A stretch of DNA of 64,000 nucleotides, taken from Gluconobacter japonicus. Its GTDB lineage: Bacteria > Pseudomonadota > Alphaproteobacteria > Acetobacterales > Acetobacteraceae. Positions within the stretch are counted from its first letter, which is position 1. Each line of letters starts with the position of its first letter. Below, piece after piece: positions 1 through 8,554 of this stretch. The notes under the pieces were generated by a model. That model was not told the DNA's origin. It searched no databases and saw only the letters and a program-made list of their open reading frames with translations. The position numbers and the translations under genes were made by a program. The DNA is taken from contig NZ_BEWO01000004.1 in assembly GCF_002723975.1 (NCBI RefSeq), positions 62,001-126,000 of the forward strand, given 5' to 3'.

Positions 1-293
1 CCCATCGCCTCAACACCCCAGAGATCATAAGCCACCCGCTCGCCCCATTCCGCCGCCGGGAAACGGGAAGACGGCGCAAGGTAACGACGGTCTTCTACTG
101 CCGTGCTCGCCATCAGGGGGCAATCGCCTTTAAGCAGCAGAACATAGACACGGTGTTCATCAGCCCAGCAGGACAGAAGCGGCAATGTCGCACCCGGGGC
201 AGCCAACATGGCTTCCCACTGCTCTGCATCCAGAGAATAATGAGACAGCGCGACACGCTCCCCGCTTCGGATAACCTTTCCCATGTCGCTCAT
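1..293 (-). CDS. HyfG/NuoC-like large-subunit N-terminus (partial)
   Basis: Partial gene running off the left edge; 97 codons are visible. The ATG overlaps the stop of the upstream gene as ATGA. The visible part resembles the NuoC-like N-terminal domain of hydrogenase-4 component G/EchE: the segment FPAAEWGERVAYDLWGVEA near residue 77 matches the family pattern of an aromatic-Pro-Ala-x-x-Trp-x-Glu-Arg stretch followed by Asp-Leu-x-Gly. In relatives this subunit is the peripheral large subunit that carries either a NiFe site (hydrogenase) or a quinone-facing site. The cysteine pairs that would tell these apart lie outside the window. It is the last visible gene of a five-gene overlapping series, which supports the assignment. 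Confidence 0.6.
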   Translation of the reverse strand, partial: MSDMGKVIRSGERVALSHYSLDAEQWEAMLAAPGATLPLLSCWADEHRVYVLLLKGDCPLMASTAVEDRRYLAPSSRFPAAEWGERVAYDLWGVEAM

Positions 294-1381
294 GGCTGCC
301 ACCCCGGCGTTGGATGCCACGTCAGCAGCAAAGGCCCGCACAGCCCGATCGCGAGAAGGGCAGCCTCAACCACCGGCACAATTTCGGCTTTCAATGCCAG
401 ACCAGACGGCATCAATGTGGAAAAGCGAATTTGCCTCAATCCCGGTAACAGGCACACAATCATCAGAGCCAGAAGGAACGGTTCAAGAGACCGGCCTATT
501 GCCAGAAGTGCGCAGAAGACCGGCCAAGGCGCCATCCCATCGGCAACAGATCGGTAATGGTCAGCATCTCCCTCCCGTTCCAGGACCGCCAGCCCCAGTG
601 ACGTGATGAGCAGCAGCACAATCGCGCTACCTTCCCCGACGGCTGCCGCAATCGCCCCGAGAGCCGCCAGAACCGGCAGGAACTGCCCTCGCCCTTTCGA
701 CTGCACGGCCATCTTCATGATGAGCGTTCCGAACCCCGCGACCAGAACCAGCAGATGAACAAGCGCATGATGATCAAGCCGAAGCATCAGAAGGATTGCT
801 GCAAAGCGCAAACCCGTATCCAATAGAGCAGCCTCAGGCTCCGGAACGGGCGATGGCCCGAGACCGGCCATCATGCAAAGACCAACCGTCAGCAGAACAG
901 GCCCAAGCGGAGACTGCTCCATGGAGAGCAGCGACGCCCCCAGAACGCCCAGAATGACGCCTCCCAGACGGGACCGCGCCATGTCCCAGACGATCGCCGC
1001 CTTCTGCACCCCGCGTCCTTCCCGCCACGCCAGCAGAACAGTCCCAGCCCCACACAGCACCGTCACGGCGAACGCCGAATGAACATTCAGCGCCATCAGG
1101 GCGCACCCTGTCACCAGAAAGGGCAGTATACGGCCAGTTCTATCCCTTGCAGGGGGTAGCAGCAGCGGCATAACGGCCACGGCACACGAACATGCCGCCG
1201 CCAGTGCATCTGCCCCTGGCATCAGCCAGACCGCAATCGGCGTCATGATCGCCCCGGCAATGGCGAATGTCAGACTGCTGGCGGCCTGACGGTTGGCGGG
1301 CGTAAGCATGAGCAGAAAGGCCGCCAGAAGCGGCCAGACCGTGACGGCAAACAATGTCCCGATCGGAGCAAGCGGATGCAT
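290..1381 (-). CDS. HyfF-like antiporter-type membrane subunit, shortened
   Basis: A 363-residue, almost entirely hydrophobic protein with roughly ten predicted membrane segments. Position (after the HyfE-like gene, before the HyfG-like gene) and topology suggest the antiporter-like subunit F of a hydrogenase-4-type complex. E. coli HyfF has about 526 residues, so this one is markedly short. The usual lysine-rich loop and the PxSALLxG stretch of proton-channel subunits are not recognisable; the segment AGFGTLIMKMAVQS near residue 240 may be the remnant. The start at 1381 was chosen because ATG overlaps the preceding TGA as TGATG; an upstream in-frame start at 1498 would give a non-hydrophobic leader lying inside the HyfE-like gene. 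Function is inferred from context more than from sequence. Confidence 0.5.
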   Translation of the reverse strand: MHPLAPIGTLFAVTVWPLLAAFLLMLTPANRQAASSLTFAIAGAIMTPIAVWLMPGADALAAACSCAVAVMPLLLPPARDRTGRILPFLVTGCALMALNVHSAFAVTVLCGAGTVLLAWREGRGVQKAAIVWDMARSRLGGVILGVLGASLLSMEQSPLGPVLLTVGLCMMAGLGPSPVPEPEAALLDTGLRFAAILLMLRLDHHALVHLLVLVAGFGTLIMKMAVQSKGRGQFLPVLAALGAIAAAVGEGSAIVLLLITSLGLAVLEREGDADHYRSVADGMAPWPVFCALLAIGRSLEPFLLALMIVCLLPGLRQIRFSTLMPSGLALKAEIVPVVEAALLAIGLCGPLLLTWHPTPGWQP

Positions 1382-1902
1382 CAGTTTTCCTCCACGCGGC
1401 GCCAGGCCAGACGCGGCAGCAACGTCACGCCCAGCGCACCCAGAACGCCCCAAAGCGCAACAGCCGCGGCAAACAACGGCCAGGATTGCAGGATGCACGC
1501 CATAACGATCAGACCGTCAGCCGCCACCAGAAGGCCCGTAAACTGCACAAGAGACGGCCCGAACGCCGCGCCACAAAGCCCGATCAGAACAACACCGGCA
1601 CCAAGAACAGGCGCAAGTCCCAGACTAGCTCCAGAGAGACCCAGCGCTAGCAACAGCAAAAGAGCCCCCACGACAGGCAATACAGCGCCGCGATCCGGCG
1701 CGTGAGGTGCAAAACGTCGCAGCCAGATCCAGGCGCCAATATTCAGCCCGACCAACGTAACGGACGTCAGCAGCGCAAGAAGACCGCCACAGACCGTCGC
1801 CCCGGCAAACGCACAGACCAACCCGTACAGCGGTAATCCCCGTCCATCCCGGCCCAGGCCAGCCAGCGCCAGAAGAAGGAGAACGCCAAACCCGACAATC
1901 AT
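1381..1902 (-). CDS. HyfE-like small membrane subunit
   Basis: 173 residues with about six membrane segments, ending in a basic tail (RLAWRRVEEN). The segment QFTGLLVAADGLIVMACIL near residue 120 resembles the HyfE pattern around QIFGYCLMENG, with the acidic residue and glycine kept in modified form. HyfE is a NuoK-like subunit of the membrane arm of hydrogenase-4 and related complexes; E. coli HyfE has about 216 residues. The gene overlaps the HyfC-like gene as ATGA and the HyfF-like gene as TGATG, so translation is probably coupled through the whole series. Confidence 0.5.
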   Translation of the reverse strand: MIVGFGVLLLLALAGLGRDGRGLPLYGLVCAFAGATVCGGLLALLTSVTLVGLNIGAWIWLRRFAPHAPDRGAVLPVVGALLLLLALGLSGASLGLAPVLGAGVVLIGLCGAAFGPSLVQFTGLLVAADGLIVMACILQSWPLFAAAVALWGVLGALGVTLLPRLAWRRVEEN

Positions 1903-2759
1903 GTCGCGAACCTCCCAGCCAGTGCCAGAAGAAGCGCTACACCTGCGAACAGTGCCGTCAGCCGTTCACTGCGCTCCTGCGCTGTCAGCCTCAATGCCAC
2001 AAGCACCATCACCACAAGTAAGACACGCGCCAGAAGGGCCGCCAGCCCCACGAACCATCCCGAAAGACCTGCATCACGCAATCCGACGGATATGGGCAGC
2101 GCCAGATCAGCCAACAGGACAATCCAGGCACAATTCAGAACCTGAGCGACCTGTCGCGCCATATCTCGGGCCGCCCGGTCCTTCATGCCTTCCAGACGTA
2201 AAAGCATATCGTCGTCACGAAGCGGCGGACATGAAATGGCCAAAGCCAGAGCACAGGCCCCTAACGCGCCCTCCAATCCCGGTACGGGCTCAATGTGCAA
2301 CATGGCACAAAGCCCTCCCAGACCATCTGCCCCCGGAGCGGCCAGAGCAATCAGGGCTTCCGTCAGACACAGGACTAGCACCGCAGGAAGAACGCGCCGT
2401 CCTTCATCCCGCAAGGAGGAACGTCCCAGCATCAGCCGTCCAACAAGAAGCAGAATGCCGACAAGCAGTGGGTTCGCCAACGAAATCAAGGCGCCTCCCG
2501 TTGTGACAGCAGGCAGAACCGCAAGGCTCAGCAAAGACACGGCGAGAACGAGAGCCAACCCGGGCGCCAAAGGCTGGCGAAATACAGTGCGCCAGAAAAG
2601 CCCGGCATTGTGCACCTGACGAGCAGGCCCGGACACAGCTTCACCGTTGATCAAGCGCGGTAGTTCTTCCAGCATCCAAGCCATCAGCGACGTCAACAGG
2701 AGCAGGAGGACACACTGAAAAAGCGTCTGGGCGACAGTAAGGAAGACAGCCGTCATCAT
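1899..2759 (-). CDS. HyfC/NuoH-like membrane subunit
   Basis: 286 residues with about eight membrane segments. HyfC/NuoH subunits anchor the peripheral arm of group-4 hydrogenases and complex I in the membrane. The order of segments fits: GPARQVHNAGLFWRTVFRQ near residue 35 corresponds to the GPGVLQNYRDIIKLL region of HyfC, followed by VTTGGALISLANPLLVGILL. The acidic-rich cytoplasmic loop is represented by RDDDMLLRLEGMKDRAARDM near residue 180, but the standard FDLAEAEQEL motif is not conserved. The start at 2759 makes an ATGA overlap with the upstream gene; a longer frame to 2912 lies inside that gene in another frame and is not hydrophobic. Confidence 0.5.
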   Translation of the reverse strand: MMTAVFLTVAQTLFQCVLLLLLTSLMAWMLEELPRLINGEAVSGPARQVHNAGLFWRTVFRQPLAPGLALVLAVSLLSLAVLPAVTTGGALISLANPLLVGILLLVGRLMLGRSSLRDEGRRVLPAVLVLCLTEALIALAAPGADGLGGLCAMLHIEPVPGLEGALGACALALAISCPPLRDDDMLLRLEGMKDRAARDMARQVAQVLNCAWIVLLADLALPISVGLRDAGLSGWFVGLAALLARVLLVVMVLVALRLTAQERSERLTALFAGVALLLALAGRFAT

Positions 2760-4003
2760 GATGTCAGCCCCAGAATGGCCAGCACCAGAGCCAGCAGCAC
2801 AAGCCACAGTCCAACAGCCATCCGCCGTGTCTCGGGCATTTTTCCGACTTTCAGAGCCATCATGGCGCGGAAACGTCCCCGCCCACCTACAATCAGACGA
2901 CGAACAACCCACGGCAGAGCGGCTGGCTCTTCAAACAGACCAGTTTCGTCCTGCGTAGTCTGAAGCCGACCGGAAAACAGACCTGCAAAGGCTTTTTCCA
3001 ACCCACGCTCCACCCGCCATGATTTGACCAGCCACAGCCAGATGGCGACGAGAAGAAGGACAATGGCTGGCAACCTGAGATGCGCGCCGTCTCCGCCCCC
3101 CAAAGACCAGAAGGGCCAAACCCATTCGCCCCCCACATGATGAAGAACCGGGCTGAAGACGCCAAACACGATCAGAGGCAGCAGCATGGTTGCCAGAGCA
3201 ATGATACCGACCGCCCCGGCAGGGCCGACAGGCAACGCGCCAGAATCTGGTCTACGCCCAACCGTCAGAACATCCACCAACGAAATCAGACCGATCAGAA
3301 GTGCAACAAACACCCCGATCACGCTCCAGCCCTGCACACCGGCAGCCAATCCAAGAGCGGCATGAATCCCAAGCCACAGCACGATAAATCCCGGCAACGG
3401 CGGAAAAGGCAGCCTGAGAATAGCCAGCACTGGAAGAAGACGAAGCACCGGAACGTACAGAACCAGAAGGGTCAGATCCAGCAACAGAGCTTCAAGGACA
3501 ATGCGGGCGCCCGTCGTCAATCCTTCATCCTGCGCGGCAATCATGAGCGTTGCCAGAATGGCTGGACGGAGCAGCCCAAGGTCTCCAGGCCTTTCCCCCC
3601 ACAACGCACAACGCCCCAAAACAAGAAGCGTCATCGCGCCGAGGCCTGCCATGCAGACAATCGGATTGATGGCCCCAGCGTGCCAGAGAACCGAAACGGC
3701 AAGAATGGCAGAGAGAGCCGGAAACAGCGCCCCATCGCGTGAACTGAGCGCAGGCCAGTAAAGCACCGGGAAAAGTGCCAGAAGGGCCACGGTACTGTCA
3801 GGAAGCAGAACGGAACACAGCAGCGCTGGCAACGCCCACCAGAGCGGACAGGCCCTACGTTCCTGCGTTATCCAGACGCCAAGAGCCACGGCAATGGCCG
3901 GCCCTGACGTTGCAAGGATCGCAACAAGCGCCGCCGGAAGCGCAATCCGGCCACGCCCGGCCACACTGTCCCGATCCGCTTTCAGAACGGCAGGAACAGT
4001 CAA
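2756..4003 (-). CDS. HyfB-like antiporter subunit, 5' end apparently truncated
   Basis: 415 residues from a TTG codon, the first standard start in this frame. The protein is highly hydrophobic, with about ten membrane segments. The stretch PFPPLPGFIVLWLGIHAAL near residue 205 matches the PPLPGFVSEWLL region of HyfB/NuoL-type antiporter subunits. Between residue 8 and about residue 310 there is no lysine, so the conserved membrane lysines of proton-pumping relatives are missing. Coding-like sequence continues upstream of the TTG (FNFSTLFHTDPVSLCLAVL, about 4057-4003), resembling the DPLSL helix of this family, but the frame closes at a TGA at 4117-4115 with no ATG, GTG or TTG between. E. coli HyfB has about 670 residues. 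Either a non-standard start is used or the gene has lost its 5' end next to the aldo/keto reductase gene. Confidence 0.5.
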   Translation of the reverse strand: MTVPAVLKADRDSVAGRGRIALPAALVAILATSGPAIAVALGVWITQERRACPLWWALPALLCSVLLPDSTVALLALFPVLYWPALSSRDGALFPALSAILAVSVLWHAGAINPIVCMAGLGAMTLLVLGRCALWGERPGDLGLLRPAILATLMIAAQDEGLTTGARIVLEALLLDLTLLVLYVPVLRLLPVLAILRLPFPPLPGFIVLWLGIHAALGLAAGVQGWSVIGVFVALLIGLISLVDVLTVGRRPDSGALPVGPAGAVGIIALATMLLPLIVFGVFSPVLHHVGGEWVWPFWSLGGGDGAHLRLPAIVLLLVAIWLWLVKSWRVERGLEKAFAGLFSGRLQTTQDETGLFEEPAALPWVVRRLIVGGRGRFRAMMALKVGKMPETRRMAVGLWLVLLALVLAILGLTS

Positions 4004-4109
4004 TACTGCGAGGCACAGAGAGACCGGATCGGTATGAAACAGGGTCGAAAAATTGAACAGGGTACGGTCCGCTTCGGCAGTGGAAACGGGCCGTATCAGA
4101 TCATGCCCG

Positions 4110-4955
4110 TCAGATCATGGCGAGAGATACCTTGCGTTGCGGCGGAGGAAAAGCACGATCCAGAACTTTCAGATCATCTTCCGTCAGAACAATCTCCAGA
4201 CTGGCAACATTCGAAAGCAGATGCTTCGCAGATCCAGCCTTCGGAATAGCCATGACATTCTCCCGCCGCATCACCCAGGCCAAGGCAATCTGCGCCGGAT
4301 CAGCGGGCCCGACAGAGGTCTCGTGTCGTCCGGCAATCTCCTTGAGTGCGGGATGCTGAAGCAATTCCCCACCCTGCCCCAATGGCGAATACGCCATCGT
4401 GACCACGCCTGCCTTCAGATCATGATCCAGCAGATCAAACTCAGTGCCACGATGTTCCAAGCTGTAGAGGATCTGGTTGATCTGACAGGAGCCTGAAAGG
4501 TCTTCAATTTCTTCCATGTCATCGACATCGAAATTTGAAACACCCCAGCCCCGGATCAGTCCGTCAGCCTGAAGGTCTTCAAACGCCCGGATGGTCTCTT
4601 CCAGCGGCGTACCTCCCCGCCAGTGGAGCAGATACATGTCCAGCCAATCCGTCTCTAGCCGCTCCAGTGAGCGGCGACAGGCCCGGCGCACGCCGTCATA
4701 TGATGCATTGGACGGCAGAACCTTGCTGACGAGATAGACGTCATCACGTACATCCGCGATGGCCTCGCCGACCAGCTTTTCAGACCGGCCATTGCCATAC
4801 ATTTCCGCGGTATCAATCACGCGCAGACCGGCTTCCAGCCCTTTGCGCAGGCTTTCGATTTCCGAAGAGCGACGATCTGCACTGTCTCCGACATTCCATG
4901 TCCCCATTCCAAGGGCTGGAACGGTGGCGCCGTTGCGGAGCGTAACGGTTTTCAT
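4110..4955 (-). CDS. Aldo/keto reductase, YeaE-type
   Basis: 281-residue NADPH-dependent aldo/keto reductase. It aligns along its full length with E. coli YeaE, a methylglyoxal reductase, including DTAEMY, LVSKV, YLLHW and VMAIPKA. The catalytic tetrad is intact: Asp48, Tyr53, Lys78 and His111. The C-terminal IPKAGSAKHLLSN forms the usual NADP phosphate-binding region. Likely role: cytosolic reduction of aldehydes or ketoaldehydes; the physiological substrate cannot be read from the sequence. It is transcribed in the same direction as the hydrogenase-4-like genes and ends 106 bp before the first of them. Its last bases include one copy of a 14-bp tandem repeat. Confidence 0.85.
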   Translation of the reverse strand: MKTVTLRNGATVPALGMGTWNVGDSADRRSSEIESLRKGLEAGLRVIDTAEMYGNGRSEKLVGEAIADVRDDVYLVSKVLPSNASYDGVRRACRRSLERLETDWLDMYLLHWRGGTPLEETIRAFEDLQADGLIRGWGVSNFDVDDMEEIEDLSGSCQINQILYSLEHRGTEFDLLDHDLKAGVVTMAYSPLGQGGELLQHPALKEIAGRHETSVGPADPAQIALAWVMRRENVMAIPKAGSAKHLLSNVASLEIVLTEDDLKVLDRAFPPPQRKVSLAMI

Positions 4956-5021
4956 AAGGCGTCTCCCGGGAAGAACTCAGTCACACAACGACATGAGCGC
5001 GGGAGATGTTCCGCCAAAAGG

Positions 5022-5465
5022 TCAGCCGGATTTCTTCCAGCCCCGCTCCTGCTGCTGCCAGTACACGAGCGTATGACCCACAGCCTTCAAAGCGACCCAA
5101 CGCTGACGCGCCCGCTGGACACTCGCTGGATCACGACCGTCAAACAGATCAAAAATTCTTGTGAAGGGGGAAAAATCGTTGTCTCCCGCTCCATTAACAC
5201 GGAACAGAAATTTCGCACCATTCGGCACGTCATTCCCCTCAGTCAGCCAGATCGGCTGCCGGGCAGCATGCCCCATCTTCGCCGTTCCATGAGGCAACCA
5301 GACCGGATCACGCGACGCCCAAAGTGCCGTATCCAGCGCAGTGACAGACGTGGCATCAGGGCAGCGGACAAGCGCCCGCTCCCCGATATCCAGCGTCTTG
5401 CCCAACAGCGCAGGCAACGCCTCTTCAAGAGGCGTCCGCGTCAGATGGTAAAATCCGACATCCAC
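5022..5465 (-). CDS. holC: DNA polymerase III subunit chi
   Basis: HolC, the chi subunit of the clamp-loader complex that contacts single-strand binding protein at the replication fork. The N-terminus VDVGFYHLTRTPLEEALP is typical of alphaproteobacterial chi, followed by the DTALWASRDPVWLPHG region near residue 45 and the VNGAGDNDF stretch. I place the start at GTG 5465 because family members begin with this VxFYHL segment and a G-rich ribosome-binding sequence precedes it; an in-frame ATG at 5498 would add 11 residues and overlap pepA. The gene follows pepA on the same strand, the usual pepA-holC pairing. Confidence 0.88.
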   Translation of the reverse strand: MDVGFYHLTRTPLEEALPALLGKTLDIGERALVRCPDATSVTALDTALWASRDPVWLPHGTAKMGHAARQPIWLTEGNDVPNGAKFLFRVNGAGDNDFSPFTRIFDLFDGRDPASVQRARQRWVALKAVGHTLVYWQQQERGWKKSG

Positions 5466-5481
5466 CCTCAGGCCCCCGTTC

Positions 5482-6963
5482 TCAGGCACGAGCCTCATGG
5501 GACTGCACGAACTGGTTCAGAAGACGCACACCAAAACCCGTGGCACCCTTCGGAGCGATCGGGGACGCCATCGTCTTCCAGGTTGTGCCCGCGATATCCA
5601 GATGCGCCCATGTGGCATCACCCACGAAACGCTTCAGGAACTCTGCCGCCAGAATGGCACTGCCCGGACGGCCGCCGATGTTCTTCATGTCGGCAATATC
5701 AGAGTCGATCTGACGGTTGTAGGCCTCGCCCATCGGCATCCGCCACAGACCTTCGCCAACCTGCTTTCCGGCCTCGAACAGACTAGACGCAAGCGCATCA
5801 TCATTGCTGAACAGGCCCGCATTTTCCGTGCCAAGGCTCACCACGATCGCACCGGTCAGCGTGGCCAGATCCACCATCAACTTCGGCTTGAAACGGTCTT
5901 TCGTGTAGGCCAGCACGTCCGCCAGAACCAGACGGCCCTCAGCGTCGGTGTTCAGAACTTCAATGGTCTGGCCACTATAGCTCTTTACAATATCGCCCGG
6001 ACGCTGCGCCCGACCGGACACCATATTCTCGACCAGCCCGACAACACCAATAACATTGACCGGTGCCTTACGACGGGCCAGCGCGCTCATCAGGCCGATA
6101 ACGGTCGCCGCACCGCCCATATCGGTCTTCATTTCGTCCATACCAGCGGCTGGTTTGATGGAAATACCACCGCTGTCGAATGTCACACCCTTGCCGATGA
6201 ATGCCAGCGGCGCTTCGTCCCCACCGCCGTTATGGCGAACAATGACCGTGCGGGGTGCATTGGCGCTGCCCTGCGCCACACCGAGCAACGCACCAAACCC
6301 GAGTTCCTGCATCGCTGCCTGATCAAGCACTTCAACCTCAAGACCGATCTCACGCAGCGCCTCGATACGCGCGGTGAACGTCTCGGGATAAAGAATATTG
6401 GCTGGCTCGCTGATCAGATCACGCGTCAGGAACACGCCACGGGACACGGCATCCAGAGCCACCCAGCGGCTTTCTGCAGCAGCCACATCGGACGTTGCCA
6501 CCGTCAAGGCTTTCAGGGACGCACGGTCAGAAGATTTCTTCGTGCGATAAAGATCAAAATCATAGCGGGAGAGACGTGCCCCCGAAGCAGCTTCTGCGGC
6601 AAACCCGGCAACATCCGCAGTCAGAGCCAGAACGGCATTTTCCACACCATCCAGAGCCTTGGCTGCCGTACCGCCAGCATTTTCAACGGCAACAGACGTC
6701 ACAGCCGAACCATCCTTGGCCGCACATCCAACAAGCACAACCTGAGACAGGGAGGCAGAAGGAGCTGTCAGAACAAGCGTTTGCCCCGCATCACCCTTGA
6801 AGCCCTTGAACGAAACAGCACGCCCCAGTGCGCCAGCTGTCGCCTCATCAATCGCCTTGAACGTCGCGTCATCAGACGTTCCTTTACCATGACAGATCAA
6901 CGCGACAGCCTGTGGCGCGCTGTCATTCAGCGCAGGGAACGAACCGAAAGAAATATCGAGCAT
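5482..6963 (-). CDS. pepA: Leucyl aminopeptidase (M17)
   Basis: 493-residue cytosolic aminopeptidase with two metal ions that removes N-terminal residues from peptides. The N-terminal macro-like domain spans about residues 1-150 and the catalytic M17 domain the rest. Signature elements are GKGVTFDSGGISIKP (metal- and substrate-binding Lys and Asp), DMGGAATVIG, and NTDAEGRLVLADVL, the hallmark of the family. The start ATG at 6963 is preceded by AAGGTG at good spacing; upstream in-frame codons to 7029 lack homology. A bacterial PepA can also bind DNA and regulate pyrimidine genes (known for E. coli, not shown here). A 546-codon open frame opposite it is a shadow. Confidence 0.97.
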   Translation of the reverse strand: MLDISFGSFPALNDSAPQAVALICHGKGTSDDATFKAIDEATAGALGRAVSFKGFKGDAGQTLVLTAPSASLSQVVLVGCAAKDGSAVTSVAVENAGGTAAKALDGVENAVLALTADVAGFAAEAASGARLSRYDFDLYRTKKSSDRASLKALTVATSDVAAAESRWVALDAVSRGVFLTRDLISEPANILYPETFTARIEALREIGLEVEVLDQAAMQELGFGALLGVAQGSANAPRTVIVRHNGGGDEAPLAFIGKGVTFDSGGISIKPAAGMDEMKTDMGGAATVIGLMSALARRKAPVNVIGVVGLVENMVSGRAQRPGDIVKSYSGQTIEVLNTDAEGRLVLADVLAYTKDRFKPKLMVDLATLTGAIVVSLGTENAGLFSNDDALASSLFEAGKQVGEGLWRMPMGEAYNRQIDSDIADMKNIGGRPGSAILAAEFLKRFVGDATWAHLDIAGTTWKTMASPIAPKGATGFGVRLLNQFVQSHEARA

Positions 6964-7045
6964 AAAACACCTTTTGCATGGCAGAACCATTTCAGTTCCT
7001 TCGTTATCGGGAACAGCGTGCCTCCACACAAGAGGGTCCAGAACA

Positions 7046-7705
7046 ATGTTCCACCGGATGCGTTACGTCACCGCCCATTCGCTCCCACTTTTCCTGATAA
7101 GCGCTTTCACGGTTTGCGCACCGGCCCTGGCCAGTAGCGTGCAGACTGCCTCCCCGAAACTGGAGCAACTGACCCCCTTGCCGCTGCATGACGGCTTGAA
7201 CAGTTTCAAGGGACCAGACGGACCATTTTCCGTGTTCCAGACATGGCGCGACAATGGAAATGCATGAGGCTACCACCTGTATCTTCTGACCAACACTGTC
7301 GAAGGGAAAACAAGCATCATTGGCGTTGAGGCCAGACCCGAAAGTTCCGACGCGTCGTTACAGGACCATGTAAGCGATGCGCCTCATACGGGCGAAGATG
7401 CCTTGACGACCATTCAGTTCGCCAAGGGGTTACTGAATGGAAAACCGTCAGTCCTGCTCTTCGAAGCCATCCGTGATCCCGGAGAGCACCCGGTTCCATT
7501 CGCAGGCCCGACAGTCATCTACGTCTACAACCTGACGACATCGGACGGGACACCCGGCTGGACGCCTTCCTACTTTCACTTTGTCAAAAAAATTCCTGTT
7601 CCGGGAACATTCTGCAGTTCCGATACAGCTTTGAAGGCCGCCACGGGCCTACCTCTTTCGGCAGACGCTGGCCCTGCACCGTCCGCAGACGGCTGCCTGC
7701 ATTAG
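7046..7705 (+). pseudogene. Exported protein of unknown function, interrupted by in-frame TGA
   Basis: One continuous frame of 219 codons interrupted by a single TGA at 7265-7267. The first part begins with a clear signal peptide (MFHRMRYVTAHSLPLFLISA, cleavage probably after ALAS) and an AGAGGG ribosome-binding site. The second part continues in the same frame with YHLYLLTNTVEGKTSIIGVE and ends at 7705 with two cysteines that could pair. Codon use and frame are unchanged across the stop; reading TGA as TGG (Trp) would restore the protein. I do not recognise the family. It is divergent from pepA. Alternatives are a sequencing error, a true nonsense mutation, or separate expression of the second half from TTG 7403. 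Confidence 0.7.
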
Positions 7706-7756
7706 ACGACGCATCAACACATGACGAAACGTCTTTCATGAAGTAGCCTTGCAGGC

Positions 7757-8554
7757 ATGACCTCAGCTCCTCTTCAAACGGTCTCCCCTGATGATGACCG
7801 CGCCCTGCTGTCACTAGCCTTCCGCCTTGCCTCGGAAGCCGCCGACATCATCAACGAGATCCGCGCCCGCGGCTTTCGCACGGAAGTCAAAAAAGACGCT
7901 TCCGTCGTCACGGAAGCTGACCGCGCTTCGGAGGAGCACATCCTGCGCGGCCTGCGAGCCGCCTGTCCGTCTCTTGCGGCCATCGGTGAAGAGGAAATGT
8001 CCGCTGGGATCGAAGTTGACGCTGGAAAAGCCTACTGGCTGGTCGACCCTCTTGATGGCACACGCGGCTTCTCATCCGGCGGGCGAGACTTCACCGTGAA
8101 TATTGGTCTCGTGCGAGGCGACAAACCCGTTCTCGGCGTCGTTGCTCTTCCCGGCTATGGACTGATCTACAGCGGCGGACAGGGCCTTGGTGCCCATCGT
8201 TTTGACGGGACAGTCAGTACCCCCATCCATACAGCTGTCCCGACCAAAGACGGCCTGCGCGTTCTGGCGTCCAGTCATCATGGCAACACAGAACTGCTGG
8301 AACGCTGGCTTGCAGGCCGAAAAGTCGCGTCCATCGACAAGCTGGCCTCATCCGTGAAGTTCATGCGCGTTGCGGAAGGTGCTGCGGATTTCTATCCCCG
8401 CTTCGGACCCACCATGGAATGGGATACCGCCGCTCCACAGGCCATTCTGGAAGCCGCTGGCGGAAGCCTTCTGGATGAACACGGTCAGCCCCTTCGTTAC
8501 GGCAAGCCCGGCCGTCTGAACTCATCTTTTTACTGCACGGGAGGCGCTTCGTGA
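7757..8554 (+). CDS. cysQ: CysQ/inositol-monophosphatase-family phosphatase
   Basis: 265-residue member of the lithium-sensitive, magnesium-dependent phosphatase superfamily. Metal ligands are visible: GEEE at residues 77-80, VDPLDGT at 96-102 and WDTAAPQAI at 222-230. The spacing and the EVKKDASVVTEAD start fit CysQ, the 3'(2'),5'-bisphosphate nucleotidase that removes the PAP formed during sulfate assimilation. Inositol or histidinol phosphatase activity cannot be excluded. The stop overlaps the next gene's GTG start as GTGA, so the two are probably co-translated. Confidence 0.85.
   Translation: MTSAPLQTVSPDDDRALLSLAFRLASEAADIINEIRARGFRTEVKKDASVVTEADRASEEHILRGLRAACPSLAAIGEEEMSAGIEVDAGKAYWLVDPLDGTRGFSSGGRDFTVNIGLVRGDKPVLGVVALPGYGLIYSGGQGLGAHRFDGTVSTPIHTAVPTKDGLRVLASSHHGNTELLERWLAGRKVASIDKLASSVKFMRVAEGAADFYPRFGPTMEWDTAAPQAILEAAGGSLLDEHGQPLRYGKPGRLNSSFYCTGGAS

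Noticed and set aside
3080-3742. Plus-strand frames opposite the HyfB-like gene
   Set aside because: They encode charged, low-complexity sequence without homology, while the minus strand gives regular hydrophobic helices.
5497-7137. 546-codon open frame on plus strand opposite pepA
   Set aside because: PepA on the minus strand has all family motifs; the plus frame is a composition shadow with no recognisable domain or start signal.
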